Assembly: GCA_003222245.1 (NCBI GenBank) | Contig: QHVH01000018.1 | Coordinates: 1 to 64,000, forward strand | DNA from: Blastocatellia bacterium AA13 | Lineage (GTDB): Bacteria > Acidobacteriota > Blastocatellia > UBA7656 | Direction: 5' to 3' | DNA length: 64,000 nt | Position numbers and translations under genes: made by a program | The notes under the pieces: model-generated | What the model saw: only the letters and a program-made list of their open reading frames with translations | What the model was told of the DNA's origin: nothing | Database searches by the model: none | Part shown: piece after piece, positions 27,157 through 35,983 of the stretch | Layout: every line of letters starts with the position of its first letter | How positions within the stretch are numbered: position 1 is the first letter of the stretch

Positions 27157-28045
27157 CGGCAAAGCTCCGGTTCTGATTACGGGTGCGGGAGGACTCCTTG
27201 GGCGCTGTCTCGTCGAACGACTGACGGGCCAGGGACGGGAAGTCATCGGGCTGGCGCATGCGGAGCTGGATATAACCAGGCATGACGATGTCGCCCGCCG
27301 AATACAATCGATTAACCCGGCAGCCGTGATCAATGCGGCTGCCACAACCGACGTAGATCGCTGTGAGACCGATCCGAAGTGGGCTTACGCCGTGAACGAA
27401 GCAGGCCCGCGATATCTTGCAAGCGAGTGCGAGGCAATCGGCGCGCAATTCGTTCACATCGGCACCGATTACGTTTTCAGCGGAGACAAAGAAGGCTTCT
27501 ATACTCAGGATGACGCACCGAATCCCTCCGGTGTGTATGCGCAATCCAAACTAGCCGGCGAACGCGCTGCTCTCGAGGAGACCGACCGATGTTACATCGT
27601 CCGGTCATCCTGGATTTTCGGATTGGGCGGAAAGAATTTCGGAAGCAAGGTGCTCAATTATGCTCGAGCCGGTGCGAGGCTGAAGGGCGTGATCGACCAG
27701 ACATCGATTCCTACCTATGCGCCCGATCTTGCGGCGCGAATCATAACGATAATCGAGCGTGAGGTGTACGGGCTGTACCACGTCACCAATAGCGGCACTG
27801 CCACATGGTTCGAGTTCGCTCGGATGGCGCTTGATCTCGCGGGCATGAGCGAAGTCGAAATCGAGCCGGTTAAGCGCGCGGATCTGAATCAGGCGGCGCC
27901 TCGACCCCGAAACTCCGCGATGCGGTGTCTTATGTCGGAGCGTCTGGGGCTGGCGCCCCTTCGGCGCTGGAGTGAAGCGCTTGAAGAGTTCGTGCGCGAA
28001 GAGGCTCTCGTCGAATCAAATCCAAACCCGGCTCAGGCGCCGTAA
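27149..28045 (+). CDS. rfbD: dTDP-4-dehydrorhamnose reductase family protein
   Basis: 298 residues. The start is the ATG at 27149 inside the end of the dehydratase gene; the frame is open further upstream, but that part is shadow. VLITGAGGLLGRCLVERL is the NAD(P) Rossmann loop, and YVFSGDKEGFYTQDDAPNPSGVYAQSKLAGE contains the Y-x3-K catalytic pair. GLYHVTNSGTATWFEFA is typical of RfbD/RmlD. In the classical role it makes dTDP-L-rhamnose. No other rml genes are nearby, so a different sugar-nucleotide or an SDR role is possible. Confidence 0.8.
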   Translation: MSDGKAPVLITGAGGLLGRCLVERLTGQGREVIGLAHAELDITRHDDVARRIQSINPAAVINAAATTDVDRCETDPKWAYAVNEAGPRYLASECEAIGAQFVHIGTDYVFSGDKEGFYTQDDAPNPSGVYAQSKLAGERAALEETDRCYIVRSSWIFGLGGKNFGSKVLNYARAGARLKGVIDQTSIPTYAPDLAARIITIIEREVYGLYHVTNSGTATWFEFARMALDLAGMSEVEIEPVKRADLNQAAPRPRNSAMRCLMSERLGLAPLRRWSEALEEFVREEALVESNPNPAQAP

Positions 28046-28072
28046 TCAATTCTCGGTCACGAGTTCCGAACA

Positions 28073-28633
28073 ATGGCAGCCAACGACTATCACTTCATTA
28101 CGCACTGGCGAGTAGAAGGATCAATAACCGAAGTCGCCGATGTCTTGAAGGACGCGAGGGAACTCCCTCGCTGGTGGCCTTCGGTATACCTGAGAGTCGA
28201 GCAACTTGAACCAGGCGACTCCGAAGGCATAGGCAAGGTGGTCAGCCTCTACACCAAGGGGTGGCTTCCATACACGCTGAAATGGAAGTTTCGAGTGACC
28301 GAATCGAATTATCCGTATGGCTTCACACTTGTAGCCGAAGGCGACTTCGAAGGGCGCGGTATTTGGACTCTTGAACAGAATGGATCCACCGTGAACGTCA
28401 TCTATGACTGGAAGCTTCGAGCCGACAAACCGCTTTTGAGAGCATTTTCGTTTTTGCTTAAGCCGCTGTTCTCCGCCAATCATCGATGGGCGATGGCTCG
28501 CGGCGAGGAGAGCCTGAAACTCGAGCTGGCCCGCCGGCATGCACCCTCGGCCGAGGCCGCCGCCGCAATCCCTGCTCCCCCAGGCCCCACCTTTCCGCAT
28601 AATTTGTTCCGCGAACTCCAGACCCATCGGTAA
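28073..28633 (+). CDS. SRPBCC-fold (polyketide cyclase/START-like) protein
   Basis: 186 residues. HFITHWRVEGSITEVADVLKDARELPRWWPSVY is the typical N-terminal strand and helix of SRPBCC proteins, followed by GFTLVAEGDFEGRGIWTLEQNGSTVNVIYDWKL. These small cavities bind hydrophobic ligands. Ligand and role are unknown. It is on the same strand, 27 bases after the rfbD-like gene. Confidence 0.75.
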   Translation: MAANDYHFITHWRVEGSITEVADVLKDARELPRWWPSVYLRVEQLEPGDSEGIGKVVSLYTKGWLPYTLKWKFRVTESNYPYGFTLVAEGDFEGRGIWTLEQNGSTVNVIYDWKLRADKPLLRAFSFLLKPLFSANHRWAMARGEESLKLELARRHAPSAEAAAAIPAPPGPTFPHNLFRELQTHR

Positions 28634-28788
28634 ACCGGCGGCCTTGCGGCAGACATTGAAAATGCCTGCCTGGCGTTATGCCGTCTCATTCCGTTTCTTT
28701 CGGCGGTCGAATGTTTGTTGTATGCTTTGAATCCCCGAAATTCCGGCTTCGGGCTCATCACTCGCAACATTCCTTTCAGGAGAAAGAC

Positions 28789-30228
28789 ATGACGCAACCA
28801 AACCCCTCTGCAATCGCTCTCCACAAAAAGGCGTGCTTGATTCGCAGCGCAGTGCTGGCCGCCGCGGCAATTATTCTATCCGGCATCCTGACTCAAGCCG
28901 CACACGCTAGCGACGTAATGCTTGCGAATCAGCCTTCGAGCGAATACGCCGCGCGAAGGCAGAAGTTAATGAGCCAGGTAAAGGACGGCGTTACCGTTCT
29001 GATTGGGGCTCGCGAAGAGGATCTGGGCGAGGTTGGGCGCTTTCGCCAAAAGAACGACTTCATGTATTTGACCGGCGTCGAGACTCCCGGCGCATACCTG
29101 ATTCTGGTTCCGGCGGGACTGATTCCCGATAAACCGGGGCGGGAGATTCTGTTTATTCCGGCACGAAACCTCATCCAGGAAAAATGGACCGGGCCTCAAA
29201 TGGGACCTGGAGCTGAAGCCGAGAAATACTTCGGCATTCGAGAGGTGATGGCTTCGGACAAGTTCTTCAGCACTCTTCTCGACATAGTCGGCTCGGCTCC
29301 GGCCAGAGCAGAGGGAAGAAACCAAACCGCAAAAATCTATACGGTGGCGCCGGGCGGGTCCGACGCGATCATGACGCGAGAGGGCAGATTCGTTGAAACT
29401 TTGCGCGGAGTTTCTTCCGCATATCGAATACTCGACGTCTCACGAACCATCGGAGAGATGCGGAAAATAAAATCAGCCGGCGAGCAGGCGCTGCTTCAGA
29501 AGGCCATCGACATAAGCGGAGAAGGCCAGCGAGACTGCCGGAACACAGTCAAACCCGGCCTTTTCGAATACGAGGTTCAAGCAGTGATCGAAGCCGCGTT
29601 CACTCGAAACGGCTCCGAGCGGCCCGGCTATCCATCCATTGTAGGCTCCGGGATCAATTCAACCGTGTTGCACTACAATGAAAATAAGAAGCGAATTGAC
29701 GAAGGCGATCTCGTCGTGGTGGACGTAGGCGCGGAATACAGCTACTACACCGCCGATATCACGCGAACGTATCCCGCTTCGGGCAGATTCACCGAGCGCC
29801 AGCGCCAGGTATATCAATTAGTGCTGGATGCACAGCGCGCCGCCGAGAAAGCATTCAAGCTTGGCGAAAGCACTACGGCCTCGCTGAAACAAGTTGCGTC
29901 GGAAGTGATACGCTCGAGTCCGCTTCGCGACTCGCATGGAAACACTCTGGATAGATACTTCATTCATGGACTGAGCCACTGGCTCGGAATGGATGTGCAC
30001 GACGTCGGTGATTACTCAAAACCGCTGCCTGTCGGCTCGGTAATCACTATCGAGCCCGGCATCTATATACCCGATGAAAAACTGGGCGTCCGCATCGAAG
30101 ATAACTACCTGATCACGGAAAGCGGTCTGGTCAAGCTCAGCGCGAAGATTCCATCCGATCCGGATGAGATTGAACGCTTGATGACAGCCTCGCATTCAAG
30201 CGCCTCGGCGGGTTCGATGAAGAAATAA
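28789..30228 (+). CDS. Secreted Xaa-Pro aminopeptidase (M24 family)
   Basis: 479 residues from the ATG at 28789, preceded by AGGAG at 28778-28782. The signal peptide is RSAVLAAAAIILSGILTQAAHA. The N-terminal aminopeptidase P domain (RRQKLMSQVKDGVTVLIGAREEDLGEVGRFRQKNDFMYLTGVETPGAYLIL) precedes the pita-bread catalytic domain. Metal ligands are visible in VVDVGAEYSYYTADITRTYP, HGLSHWLGMDVHDVG, ITIEPGIYI and GVRIEDN. It removes N-terminal residues before proline, here in the periplasm or outside the cell. Convergent with the small gene ending at 30276. Confidence 0.9.
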   Translation: MTQPNPSAIALHKKACLIRSAVLAAAAIILSGILTQAAHASDVMLANQPSSEYAARRQKLMSQVKDGVTVLIGAREEDLGEVGRFRQKNDFMYLTGVETPGAYLILVPAGLIPDKPGREILFIPARNLIQEKWTGPQMGPGAEAEKYFGIREVMASDKFFSTLLDIVGSAPARAEGRNQTAKIYTVAPGGSDAIMTREGRFVETLRGVSSAYRILDVSRTIGEMRKIKSAGEQALLQKAIDISGEGQRDCRNTVKPGLFEYEVQAVIEAAFTRNGSERPGYPSIVGSGINSTVLHYNENKKRIDEGDLVVVDVGAEYSYYTADITRTYPASGRFTERQRQVYQLVLDAQRAAEKAFKLGESTTASLKQVASEVIRSSPLRDSHGNTLDRYFIHGLSHWLGMDVHDVGDYSKPLPVGSVITIEPGIYIPDEKLGVRIEDNYLITESGLVKLSAKIPSDPDEIERLMTASHSSASAGSMKK

Positions 30229-30275
30229 GTAAGCCCTCGGCTTTGAAAGATCGAATATCAGGTTGGCCGATCGAA

Positions 30276-30494
30276 CTAACCTTGAACTTCCCTGAGATTG
30301 GGAACCGCCACAAGCGAGAGGCGGTCGCGGGCGTCGACATCAACTCGGGCTCCGGGACCAGAGAACCTGTATCTATTGCCGCTGATCGGACCCACGACAG
30401 TCATTGCTGTAGATCCGATGTACTCGAAGGTCAGGGCTGCGCCGGTTGCTGCCTGCGAAGACCGGCGCTGATTATCAAATCTCTGACCGGTCAT
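30276..30494 (-). CDS. Small protein of unknown function, coupled to the DUF1360 gene
   Basis: 72 residues starting at an ATG with AAAGGAG 3 bases upstream on the minus strand. The core FEYIGSTAMTVVGPISGNRY followed by RFSGPGARVDVDARDRLSLVAVPNL resembles short proteins seen next to DUF1360 genes, with a glycine-rich beta pattern and many evenly spaced hydrophobics. It overlaps the 3' end of the membrane-protein gene by 20 bases, implying translational coupling. No function is known to me. Confidence 0.6.
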   Translation of the reverse strand: MTGQRFDNQRRSSQAATGAALTFEYIGSTAMTVVGPISGNRYRFSGPGARVDVDARDRLSLVAVPNLREVQG

Positions 30495-30903
30495 TGTCTC
30501 CTTTAAGCTCGTTCGCTTCTTGCCGCAACAAGACATCGCTTTTCTCCTCGTCTTCGAGATAGATTGCCGGAGGCGCGATCGAGGGGGCCGTGCCGCGCTC
30601 CAGCAGTATTGCCGCGCCTGACAAGGCGGGCCACAAGAGCAATCGTTCGTCCCAGCCGCTCCCAATCCAGTAGGCGAATGGAGCGGCAACCCAGATACTC
30701 AAACAATAAAAGCAATCCAGCAGCCCGCCCCAGAAACCACTTCCTGCCAGTGATCGGAGCTTCGCCAGCATATCCGCTGGTCCATCTTCCGCGTTCAAAA
30801 GATGAGTAAGCCGCCACACGCAGAGGATGCCAAGAATGAGCCTGTAGAAGGGCATAAATCCGACTGAGTCCCGATAATGGTAAAACCGCTGCCAACGCTT
30901 CAT
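30475..30903 (-). CDS. DUF1360-family small membrane protein
   Basis: 142 residues. FMPFYRLILGILCVWRLTHLLNAEDGPADMLAKLR then LLDCFYCLSIWVAAPFAYWIG is characteristic of DUF1360, with C-x2-C and two to three membrane helices. Members are found in spore-forming and other bacteria and as phage-like genes; the function is unknown. It is followed by an overlapping 72-residue partner. The 265 bases to the right (30904-31168) hold no gene I can support. Confidence 0.7.
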   Translation of the reverse strand: MKRWQRFYHYRDSVGFMPFYRLILGILCVWRLTHLLNAEDGPADMLAKLRSLAGSGFWGGLLDCFYCLSIWVAAPFAYWIGSGWDERLLLWPALSGAAILLERGTAPSIAPPAIYLEDEEKSDVLLRQEANELKGDNDRSEI

Positions 30904-31168
30904 TCCCTGAGCGGGGCGGGAATATTCAAATTCCTGCGATCTGGGTTGTGTGCGAAAGAGGCCTCAGAAGCTTCAAATGCATGCCGGTTCCGCTGCTGAC
31001 TGAGTTCGCGCGCGCGCCGGAAATCCGGCACGGGTCCCGCCTCCATGATGAATGGACGTAAGAATCAATCGAATGCATTCAAATGAAATCGGCGAGGTTC
31101 GCGGATAGCGCGATAAAGGAGGCAGGAGATGGGATTGCTTGTGGAGAGGCAGTTCAGGATTTCGGTCT

Positions 31169-31819
31169 CTACGTTTGAAGCCGAACGCGTACGAATTCGA
31201 TCAGCAAGTCAGATACGAAGCGATCCTCTGATCTGACCGGCAGAAAGGGTTTTCCTTTCTTCAGCTCTCGTTCGAGCAAAATCGCCTGCTTTTGTGAGTC
31301 TCTTCGATCTGAATCGGTATTCTGATCGACGACGACATACGCATCGGCAAGATCAAAGAAGGTTTGGGAAGATAGTTTGAAATCGGCGTTCGACGGATCG
31401 ACGACTTGCAAGAAGAGCTCGGGCTCAATGAACCTGCGCAAGCTATTGCTCTCGATAATGACGAAATCATCCCGAGCGAGCTGGGCTCTTAGGGCGGGCA
31501 GCGCGGCGATCAATTCGCCCTGTTTGGTTCGCACCCATAACGACCGCTTCGCTCCTGCCGCGAGAAAGCGCGCCGTGTCCGTGCCTGAATCGCTCCGGCG
31601 CTCCTGCGTAATCGCGAACTGATGCTCGTCTACCGAACAGCCGCACGACTCGCCGTTCAGAGAACAGACGCCGTGCCCGAACTGGGTTATCTTGACGGCC
31701 GTCCAGCCGATGTCGGGCAGCGCTCGTATGATGCCTTCGACAACCGACGTCTTTCCGATATTGCGAGTATGGCCGCCCACCATAACTGATTTCATAGCCG
31801 ATGCTCGCTTAATGGACAC
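31169..31819 (-). CDS. P-loop NTPase, MobB-like
   Basis: 216 residues. KSVMVGGHTRNIGKTSVVEGIIRALPDIGWTAVKITQ is a Walker A (GHTRNIGKTS) embedded as in MobB, the GTPase that assists molybdopterin guanine dinucleotide formation. HGVCSLNGESCGCSVDEHQFAITQE adds a cysteine cluster, and FVIIESNSL is a Walker B-like strand. MobB-type identity is by resemblance. A link to the molybdenum enzymes at 5.6-8 kb and 36-38 kb is possible but unproven. It lies 15 bases downstream of the DinB-family gene. Confidence 0.6.
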   Translation of the reverse strand: MSIKRASAMKSVMVGGHTRNIGKTSVVEGIIRALPDIGWTAVKITQFGHGVCSLNGESCGCSVDEHQFAITQERRSDSGTDTARFLAAGAKRSLWVRTKQGELIAALPALRAQLARDDFVIIESNSLRRFIEPELFLQVVDPSNADFKLSSQTFFDLADAYVVVDQNTDSDRRDSQKQAILLERELKKGKPFLPVRSEDRFVSDLLIEFVRVRLQT

Positions 31820-31834
31820 GGATCTTCAGCGAGA

Positions 31835-32353
31835 TTACGCATCCTCGAAGTCGTAGATCACTCGATCGCCCGTATCCGCCGTCGGTCCATAGACCGAAGG
31901 CACGCGTTGATCGAGCAGTCTGAGATAGACCAGAAGCTGGCCTCGATGATGGGTCGCGTGATTGATCCTGCGAGTCAGAACCCACGCCTTTGACCTCTTC
32001 ACGTCGAAAAATGTCGTTGTTTCCGTCCACCAGTCATCCGGCTTTGCCTTCATCGCTTCGAGCCGCAGCGCGGCGTCAGCTCGGTATTTTTCTATGTAGC
32101 CTTGTTTGCTGCGCTCTGATGGGTAGAAGTCGCCGGTGTCGATTCCCAGCATCGCTTTCATCCAGCGGCCCTCTGATTGAACCTGATGTTCGATCTGCTC
32201 GATGACCGTCCGCGATTTAGGATGAGGCTTGTAGTCCACTGCCGAATCTGGAAACGCCGACCATATGCCGGTGATCTTCAGCACCTCAGTTTCATATGTA
32301 TCGAGCAGGAATCCATAGACGGCGTTGGATGTATCCGACATTGTAAACCTCAT
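31835..32353 (-). CDS. DinB-family (four-helix bundle) protein
   Basis: 172 residues. DTYETEVLKITGIWSAFPDSAVDYKPHPKSRTVIEQIEHQVQSEGRWM and RRINHATHHRGQLLVYLRLL are the DinB signatures, with histidines (HQ, NHATHHRGQ) that bind a metal. Members include thiol-dependent transferases; the substrate here is unknown. It lies upstream of the MobB-like gene on the same strand and 109 bases beyond the last gene of the biosynthetic cluster. Confidence 0.8.
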   Translation of the reverse strand: MRFTMSDTSNAVYGFLLDTYETEVLKITGIWSAFPDSAVDYKPHPKSRTVIEQIEHQVQSEGRWMKAMLGIDTGDFYPSERSKQGYIEKYRADAALRLEAMKAKPDDWWTETTTFFDVKRSKAWVLTRRINHATHHRGQLLVYLRLLDQRVPSVYGPTADTGDRVIYDFEDA

Positions 32354-32462
32354 GCGGATTAGAGCAGGAAATGGCGCAAAACTCTACCAGGATAAAAAAG
32401 AGCGGGGAACGAGCAGTGACCGGAATGTGAGATGTCTTGATAGGCGGGAAGGGCAGGCTTTC

Positions 32463-33299
32463 TCAGCCTGAGATCGCGCGTTCGATTGCGGCGGTGTCTT
32501 GTTTGAAATGGGTAAGCAGCGCGTGCAGCCATCGCTCGATTCCGAAGGCCTGGCAGCCGGAAAAGGCCGCCTGTTCGTCCGCGGTTCGGATGTTGCACCG
32601 TTCGCCGAAGAAGTTGCGATGGAAATTCGTCGACGCGATCGCCACCGAGCCGCCGTAAACGAACTCTTCTTTCACGGGGAAGAGTTTCTGCATGACCGCG
32701 CGCGAGCTCTGCGGCTCATAGAAAGGATCAGCGGCAACTTCAATCTCGAGGGGCAGGCCGATCTCCACGGCGAAGTCGCTGACTCGTTTCTTAGACGAAG
32801 CGAGATGCGCCTGAACCGCTTCGGAGGAGCCGATGCAAACAATCTCGCGCATCGAAAATCCCCACAGCCTGGATAACGCGGTGTATTCCTTCTCATTCCT
32901 GAAGCATGACGCGACTGTCGTTACATATCGCGGCTCATCGATCACGCTGCCTTTCAGATGCAGGTAGATGCTGTAGCATGCGGCGGATGGCAGCGCGTAC
33001 TGGCTCGATGAAAGATGCTCGCTTGGAATCGAGCGCGTGGAATCGCCCTTTGCGTATTCGCCGGTGAGACAGTCGGAACGAATCGGCGAAACGATCAATG
33101 CCAAGTGCGGAAAGTTGCGAAAGTAATCAAGGCTGTCGAGATCCTCGATCCTCATAAGCGGCGCGAAGATCATTCTGTCGGCGCCGGATTCGTCCGCCCA
33201 GGCCAGGAACCTCGCTTCCAGCAGATCTCGTATCCTGACAAGCGAAGGGCCCAGCGTGGCCAGCCCGTTTCTCACATCGAACAAGAAGGGATCGTTCAT
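32463..33299 (-). CDS. Aminoacyl-tRNA-synthetase-like amino acid:carrier-protein ligase
   Basis: 278 residues from MNDPFLFDVRN; the ATG overlaps the stop of the carrier-protein gene (TAATG). It is a class II synthetase core related to seryl-tRNA synthetase but without a tRNA-binding arm. FAPLMRIEDLDSLDYFRNFPH, SSSQYALPSAACYSIYLHLKG, VASCFRNEKEYTALSRLWGFSMREIVCIGS and FGIERWLHALLTHF mark the class II motifs and the Cys/Glu zinc-binding arrangement. In Bradyrhizobium and Agrobacterium such enzymes adenylate glycine or alanine and load it onto the phosphopantetheine arm of a partner carrier protein. The partner here is the ACP just upstream. The amino acid used is not predictable. It is the last gene of the cluster. 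Confidence 0.85.
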   Translation of the reverse strand: MNDPFLFDVRNGLATLGPSLVRIRDLLEARFLAWADESGADRMIFAPLMRIEDLDSLDYFRNFPHLALIVSPIRSDCLTGEYAKGDSTRSIPSEHLSSSQYALPSAACYSIYLHLKGSVIDEPRYVTTVASCFRNEKEYTALSRLWGFSMREIVCIGSSEAVQAHLASSKKRVSDFAVEIGLPLEIEVAADPFYEPQSSRAVMQKLFPVKEEFVYGGSVAIASTNFHRNFFGERCNIRTADEQAAFSGCQAFGIERWLHALLTHFKQDTAAIERAISG

Positions 33300-33550
33300 T
33301 ACTGTGCCCCGAATATATTCTCGTTTATGGCGCGCAGGCTGCGGAATTTGTGAAGCGAGTCTCCGTCGAATTTGATCTCTCGCCCTCCCAGTTCTTCCAG
33401 AAAAAAGACGAATTCCAGAAAACCGAGAGAATCGATCAGCCTGTTTTCGATAAGATCGAGATCCATTTCTATGTCGCCGGCCTCCGGCTTGCGCGCGAGG
33501 AGCCATGCTTTGACCTTCGGAAGCAAACTCGCGGTTTCGGCTGTGCTCAT
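33299..33550 (-). CDS. Free-standing acyl/aminoacyl carrier protein
   Basis: 83 residues. ENRLIDSLGFLEFVFFLEELGGREI holds the DSL motif whose serine takes 4'-phosphopantetheine; the helical pattern is that of ACPs. The start codon overlaps the AurF-like stop (ATGA) and its stop overlaps the ligase start (TAATG), so the three proteins are translationally coupled. It is the expected partner of the amino acid:carrier-protein ligase. It may present an amino acid to the AurF-like oxygenase or the amidinotransferase, or deliver it to the NRPS. Confidence 0.88.
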   Translation of the reverse strand: MSTAETASLLPKVKAWLLARKPEAGDIEMDLDLIENRLIDSLGFLEFVFFLEELGGREIKFDGDSLHKFRSLRAINENIFGAQ

Positions 33551-34428
33551 AATGTCGAATTCTCCTCGGACAAAATTCCGTTCTTGATCAGGAAATCCGT
33601 CGTGCGGCCCATGATCTTTTCATGCTGGCGTGTTCTGCCGGGCTCTTTCAGCAGCGCGGATCGCAGGCGGTATTCATCCTCTATGCCGGCGTCGCGATAG
33701 ACCGCGGGGTTGTAAAACGATTGAAGGCTCGCGTCGATGTACCTTCTTAAATAGCCTTCGATTTCGGTCAGGCGGGCATGGCCGTATGCCGCGATAAGAT
33801 CCCGATGGAGTTGAGCCACGAACTGGCGTCCAAAGGCCACGTGACGCGATTCGTCCTGATGATGGACGTTGTTCACCTGCCGAATCACGGGATGAAGCGA
33901 TTCATCTTTCCCGATCCTGATGTTGAAGTAGTCGACGATCTCTTCGAAGATCAGGATTCGCGCGAACACGAGAAAGGTCTGAATGTCGGACTCCAGCTCC
34001 GCCACGTTCATCTTCATCGACTTGTCAGGATAGATCTTCGAGCCGTACTTCAGGCAGAACTTCGCGAAGAACCACATATGCTCGTTTTCTTCTCCGATGA
34101 AGTGATGAAAGAACTCGGACGCCCCCTCATAGCCGGGCGAGTGAATTCGTTTGGTGACCTCGATCAAGAGTTCACGAATTCCATGGATGTTCAGACTGTA
34201 GAAGTGAATGCTTTCCCACTTACTGAGCTTCATCAGTTGAGGCTCATCGAATTCATCGATGAATTTCGTGTCGTAGAGGGTTAGAAGGCTCGCCGGCATC
34301 CACCACTGCTCGTCGTCAAGCGCTTCTTCCCATTGAAGCTCGGTGTAGGGATTGTAGTACCCGTCTATTGAAAGCTCGACGAGCCGGTTGAGCGTCCTGG
34401 TGAAATCCGTGTTTGCTACAGTATCCAT
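33547..34428 (-). CDS. AurF/CmlI-family diiron N-oxygenase
   Basis: 293 residues from MDTVANTDF, starting 2 bases after the permease stop. It has the two-helix-pair ligand pattern of the family, E-x(n)-(D/E)E-x2-H repeated: E86, E114, H117 (in GEENEHMWFF), then E162 (in FEEIVDYF), H189, E193, H196 (in HHQDESRHVAFG). These bind the oxo-bridged diiron site. AurF oxidises an arylamine to a nitroarene, and CmlI does so on a carrier-protein-bound substrate. The coupled ACP and loading enzyme suggest a tethered amino group as substrate here. Whether it makes a hydroxylamine, oxime, nitroso or nitro group is not known. Confidence 0.82.
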   Translation of the reverse strand: MDTVANTDFTRTLNRLVELSIDGYYNPYTELQWEEALDDEQWWMPASLLTLYDTKFIDEFDEPQLMKLSKWESIHFYSLNIHGIRELLIEVTKRIHSPGYEGASEFFHHFIGEENEHMWFFAKFCLKYGSKIYPDKSMKMNVAELESDIQTFLVFARILIFEEIVDYFNIRIGKDESLHPVIRQVNNVHHQDESRHVAFGRQFVAQLHRDLIAAYGHARLTEIEGYLRRYIDASLQSFYNPAVYRDAGIEDEYRLRSALLKEPGRTRQHEKIMGRTTDFLIKNGILSEENSTL

Positions 34429-34430
34429 AA

Positions 34431-35939
34431 TTATTCTCTTTCCAAAGAAGCGGCGGCGGTTGCAGCGGGTATCAAAGAGAGCGCGCTGTTTCGGCGCCCG
34501 TAGCCGAAGTAGATTGCAAGCCCCAACAGCAGCCATACCGAAAGCCGCAGCCAGTGCTCGAATGGAAGCGACAACATCAGCAACAGACAGCTTGCAACAC
34601 CGAGCAGCGGCACGACCGGCATGAACGGCACACGGAATGTGCGCTCGGCCTCAGGTTGAATGCGCCGCATCACCATCACGCCGACGCAGACAATCAAGTA
34701 GACCAGCAGTATTCCGATCGAGACGAGACCGATGAGCACGCCGATCGGGAGCAGGCTGCTTGTCACGGCGACGAATATTCCGGCAAACAGCGTCGCTTTC
34801 CACGGCGTTCGGAATCGCTCGTGTAGAGCCCCGAACAAACCTCCCGGAATGAGCCCATCGCGAGCCATCGCCAACAGTATTCTTGTCTGGGTCAGAATGC
34901 TGACCAGCACAACCGATACTATTCCAGTGAGCGCGCCGGTCGAGATCAGGACTCGCGCCCACGGAAGACCGGCTTGTACAAAGGCGCTCGAAATAGGCGC
35001 CTGGGTATCGAGTGTTTTGTACGGCGCCATTCCGGTCAGCACTGCCGTGACGCCGATATAGAGCACTGTACAGATCGAGAGCGAGGCAATTATTCCCGCG
35101 GGAACATCGCGCCGCGGACGGCGAGCCTCTTCGGAATAAGTGGCCACGCAGTCGAATCCAATATAGGCGAAGAAGGCGATTGCCGCGCCCGCGAGCATTC
35201 CCAGAGGTTGTCCGCCGGCGTCATGTTGTCCCGATATAGTCTTGCCGAACAGGTTGATTCCGGTCAGGCCGTATGGCGCGAACGGAGTCCATGCTTCCGT
35301 GTGAACATACAACGCACCGACGCCTATGACAAACATGATGACGCCGAGTTTGACGACGACCATCAACGCGTTGAACCTCGCGCTTTCGCGAATTCCCACA
35401 ATGAGGATCACTGTTACGATGGCGGTCACAAGCACGGCCGGAAGATCGAGCAATTTTCCCGTGGCCACAAGGCGTCCAAGCTCGGGGTTATAGTCCATCG
35501 CCGCGCTTGTGAGCGCGGCGGGCAATTTCAATCCGAAGACTCCAAGCAGATCCTGAAAATAACGTGAAACTCCCTGTGCTACTACGGCGGCGCTGACGCC
35601 GTAACCCAGCACCAGTATCCATCCGACGATCCACGCGGGGAACTCTCCGAGGGTGGCGTATGCGTAGGTGTACGCCGATCCCGTGACCGGCGTCATCGAC
35701 GCGAGCTCGGCGTAACAGAGCGCGACAAACACGCAAGTGACTCCGGCCACGACAAACGACAACATCAGGGCCGGCCCCGCGATGTCGCGAGCCGCGGCTC
35801 CGGTAGAAACAAAGATTCCGGCTCCAACAATTGCGCCGATGCCGAGTCCCGTGAGTTCCGCGGCTCCGAGAACTCGTCGCAGCCGCTTTTCACTGCCCGC
35901 TTCCGCGGCCATAGACGCGAGTGGTTTTCTCTCGAACAA
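34431..35939 (-). CDS. APC-family amino acid permease
   Basis: 502 residues with about 12 membrane helices. AAELTGLGIGAIVGAGIFVSTGAAARDIAGPALMLSFVVAG is the first helix with the conserved GAGIF motif, and IGFDCVATYSEEARRPRRDVPAGII is the cationic amino acid transporter signature. It imports amino acids by proton coupling. Located within the cluster, it may supply arginine or another precursor, or export an intermediate; specificity for basic amino acids is suggested but not shown. Confidence 0.85.
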   Translation of the reverse strand: MFERKPLASMAAEAGSEKRLRRVLGAAELTGLGIGAIVGAGIFVSTGAAARDIAGPALMLSFVVAGVTCVFVALCYAELASMTPVTGSAYTYAYATLGEFPAWIVGWILVLGYGVSAAVVAQGVSRYFQDLLGVFGLKLPAALTSAAMDYNPELGRLVATGKLLDLPAVLVTAIVTVILIVGIRESARFNALMVVVKLGVIMFVIGVGALYVHTEAWTPFAPYGLTGINLFGKTISGQHDAGGQPLGMLAGAAIAFFAYIGFDCVATYSEEARRPRRDVPAGIIASLSICTVLYIGVTAVLTGMAPYKTLDTQAPISSAFVQAGLPWARVLISTGALTGIVSVVLVSILTQTRILLAMARDGLIPGGLFGALHERFRTPWKATLFAGIFVAVTSSLLPIGVLIGLVSIGILLVYLIVCVGVMVMRRIQPEAERTFRVPFMPVVPLLGVASCLLLMLSLPFEHWLRLSVWLLLGLAIYFGYGRRNSALSLIPAATAAASLERE

Positions 35940-35983
35940 CAGTTATCTCCTCGTCCTTTCCTCAAGGTCCATGCGCCGCAAGA

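Noticed and set aside
32354-32462. Terminator after the last cluster gene
   Set aside because: A T-run exists on the minus strand near 32386-32392, but no proper stem immediately precedes it. The small CAGGCT/AGCCTG hairpin overlaps the stop codon of the ligase gene instead.
33300-33506. 69-residue N-terminal extension of the amino acid:carrier-protein ligase
   Set aside because: It is arginine-rich, overlaps the carrier-protein gene in another frame, and the ligase family begins at MNDPFLF.
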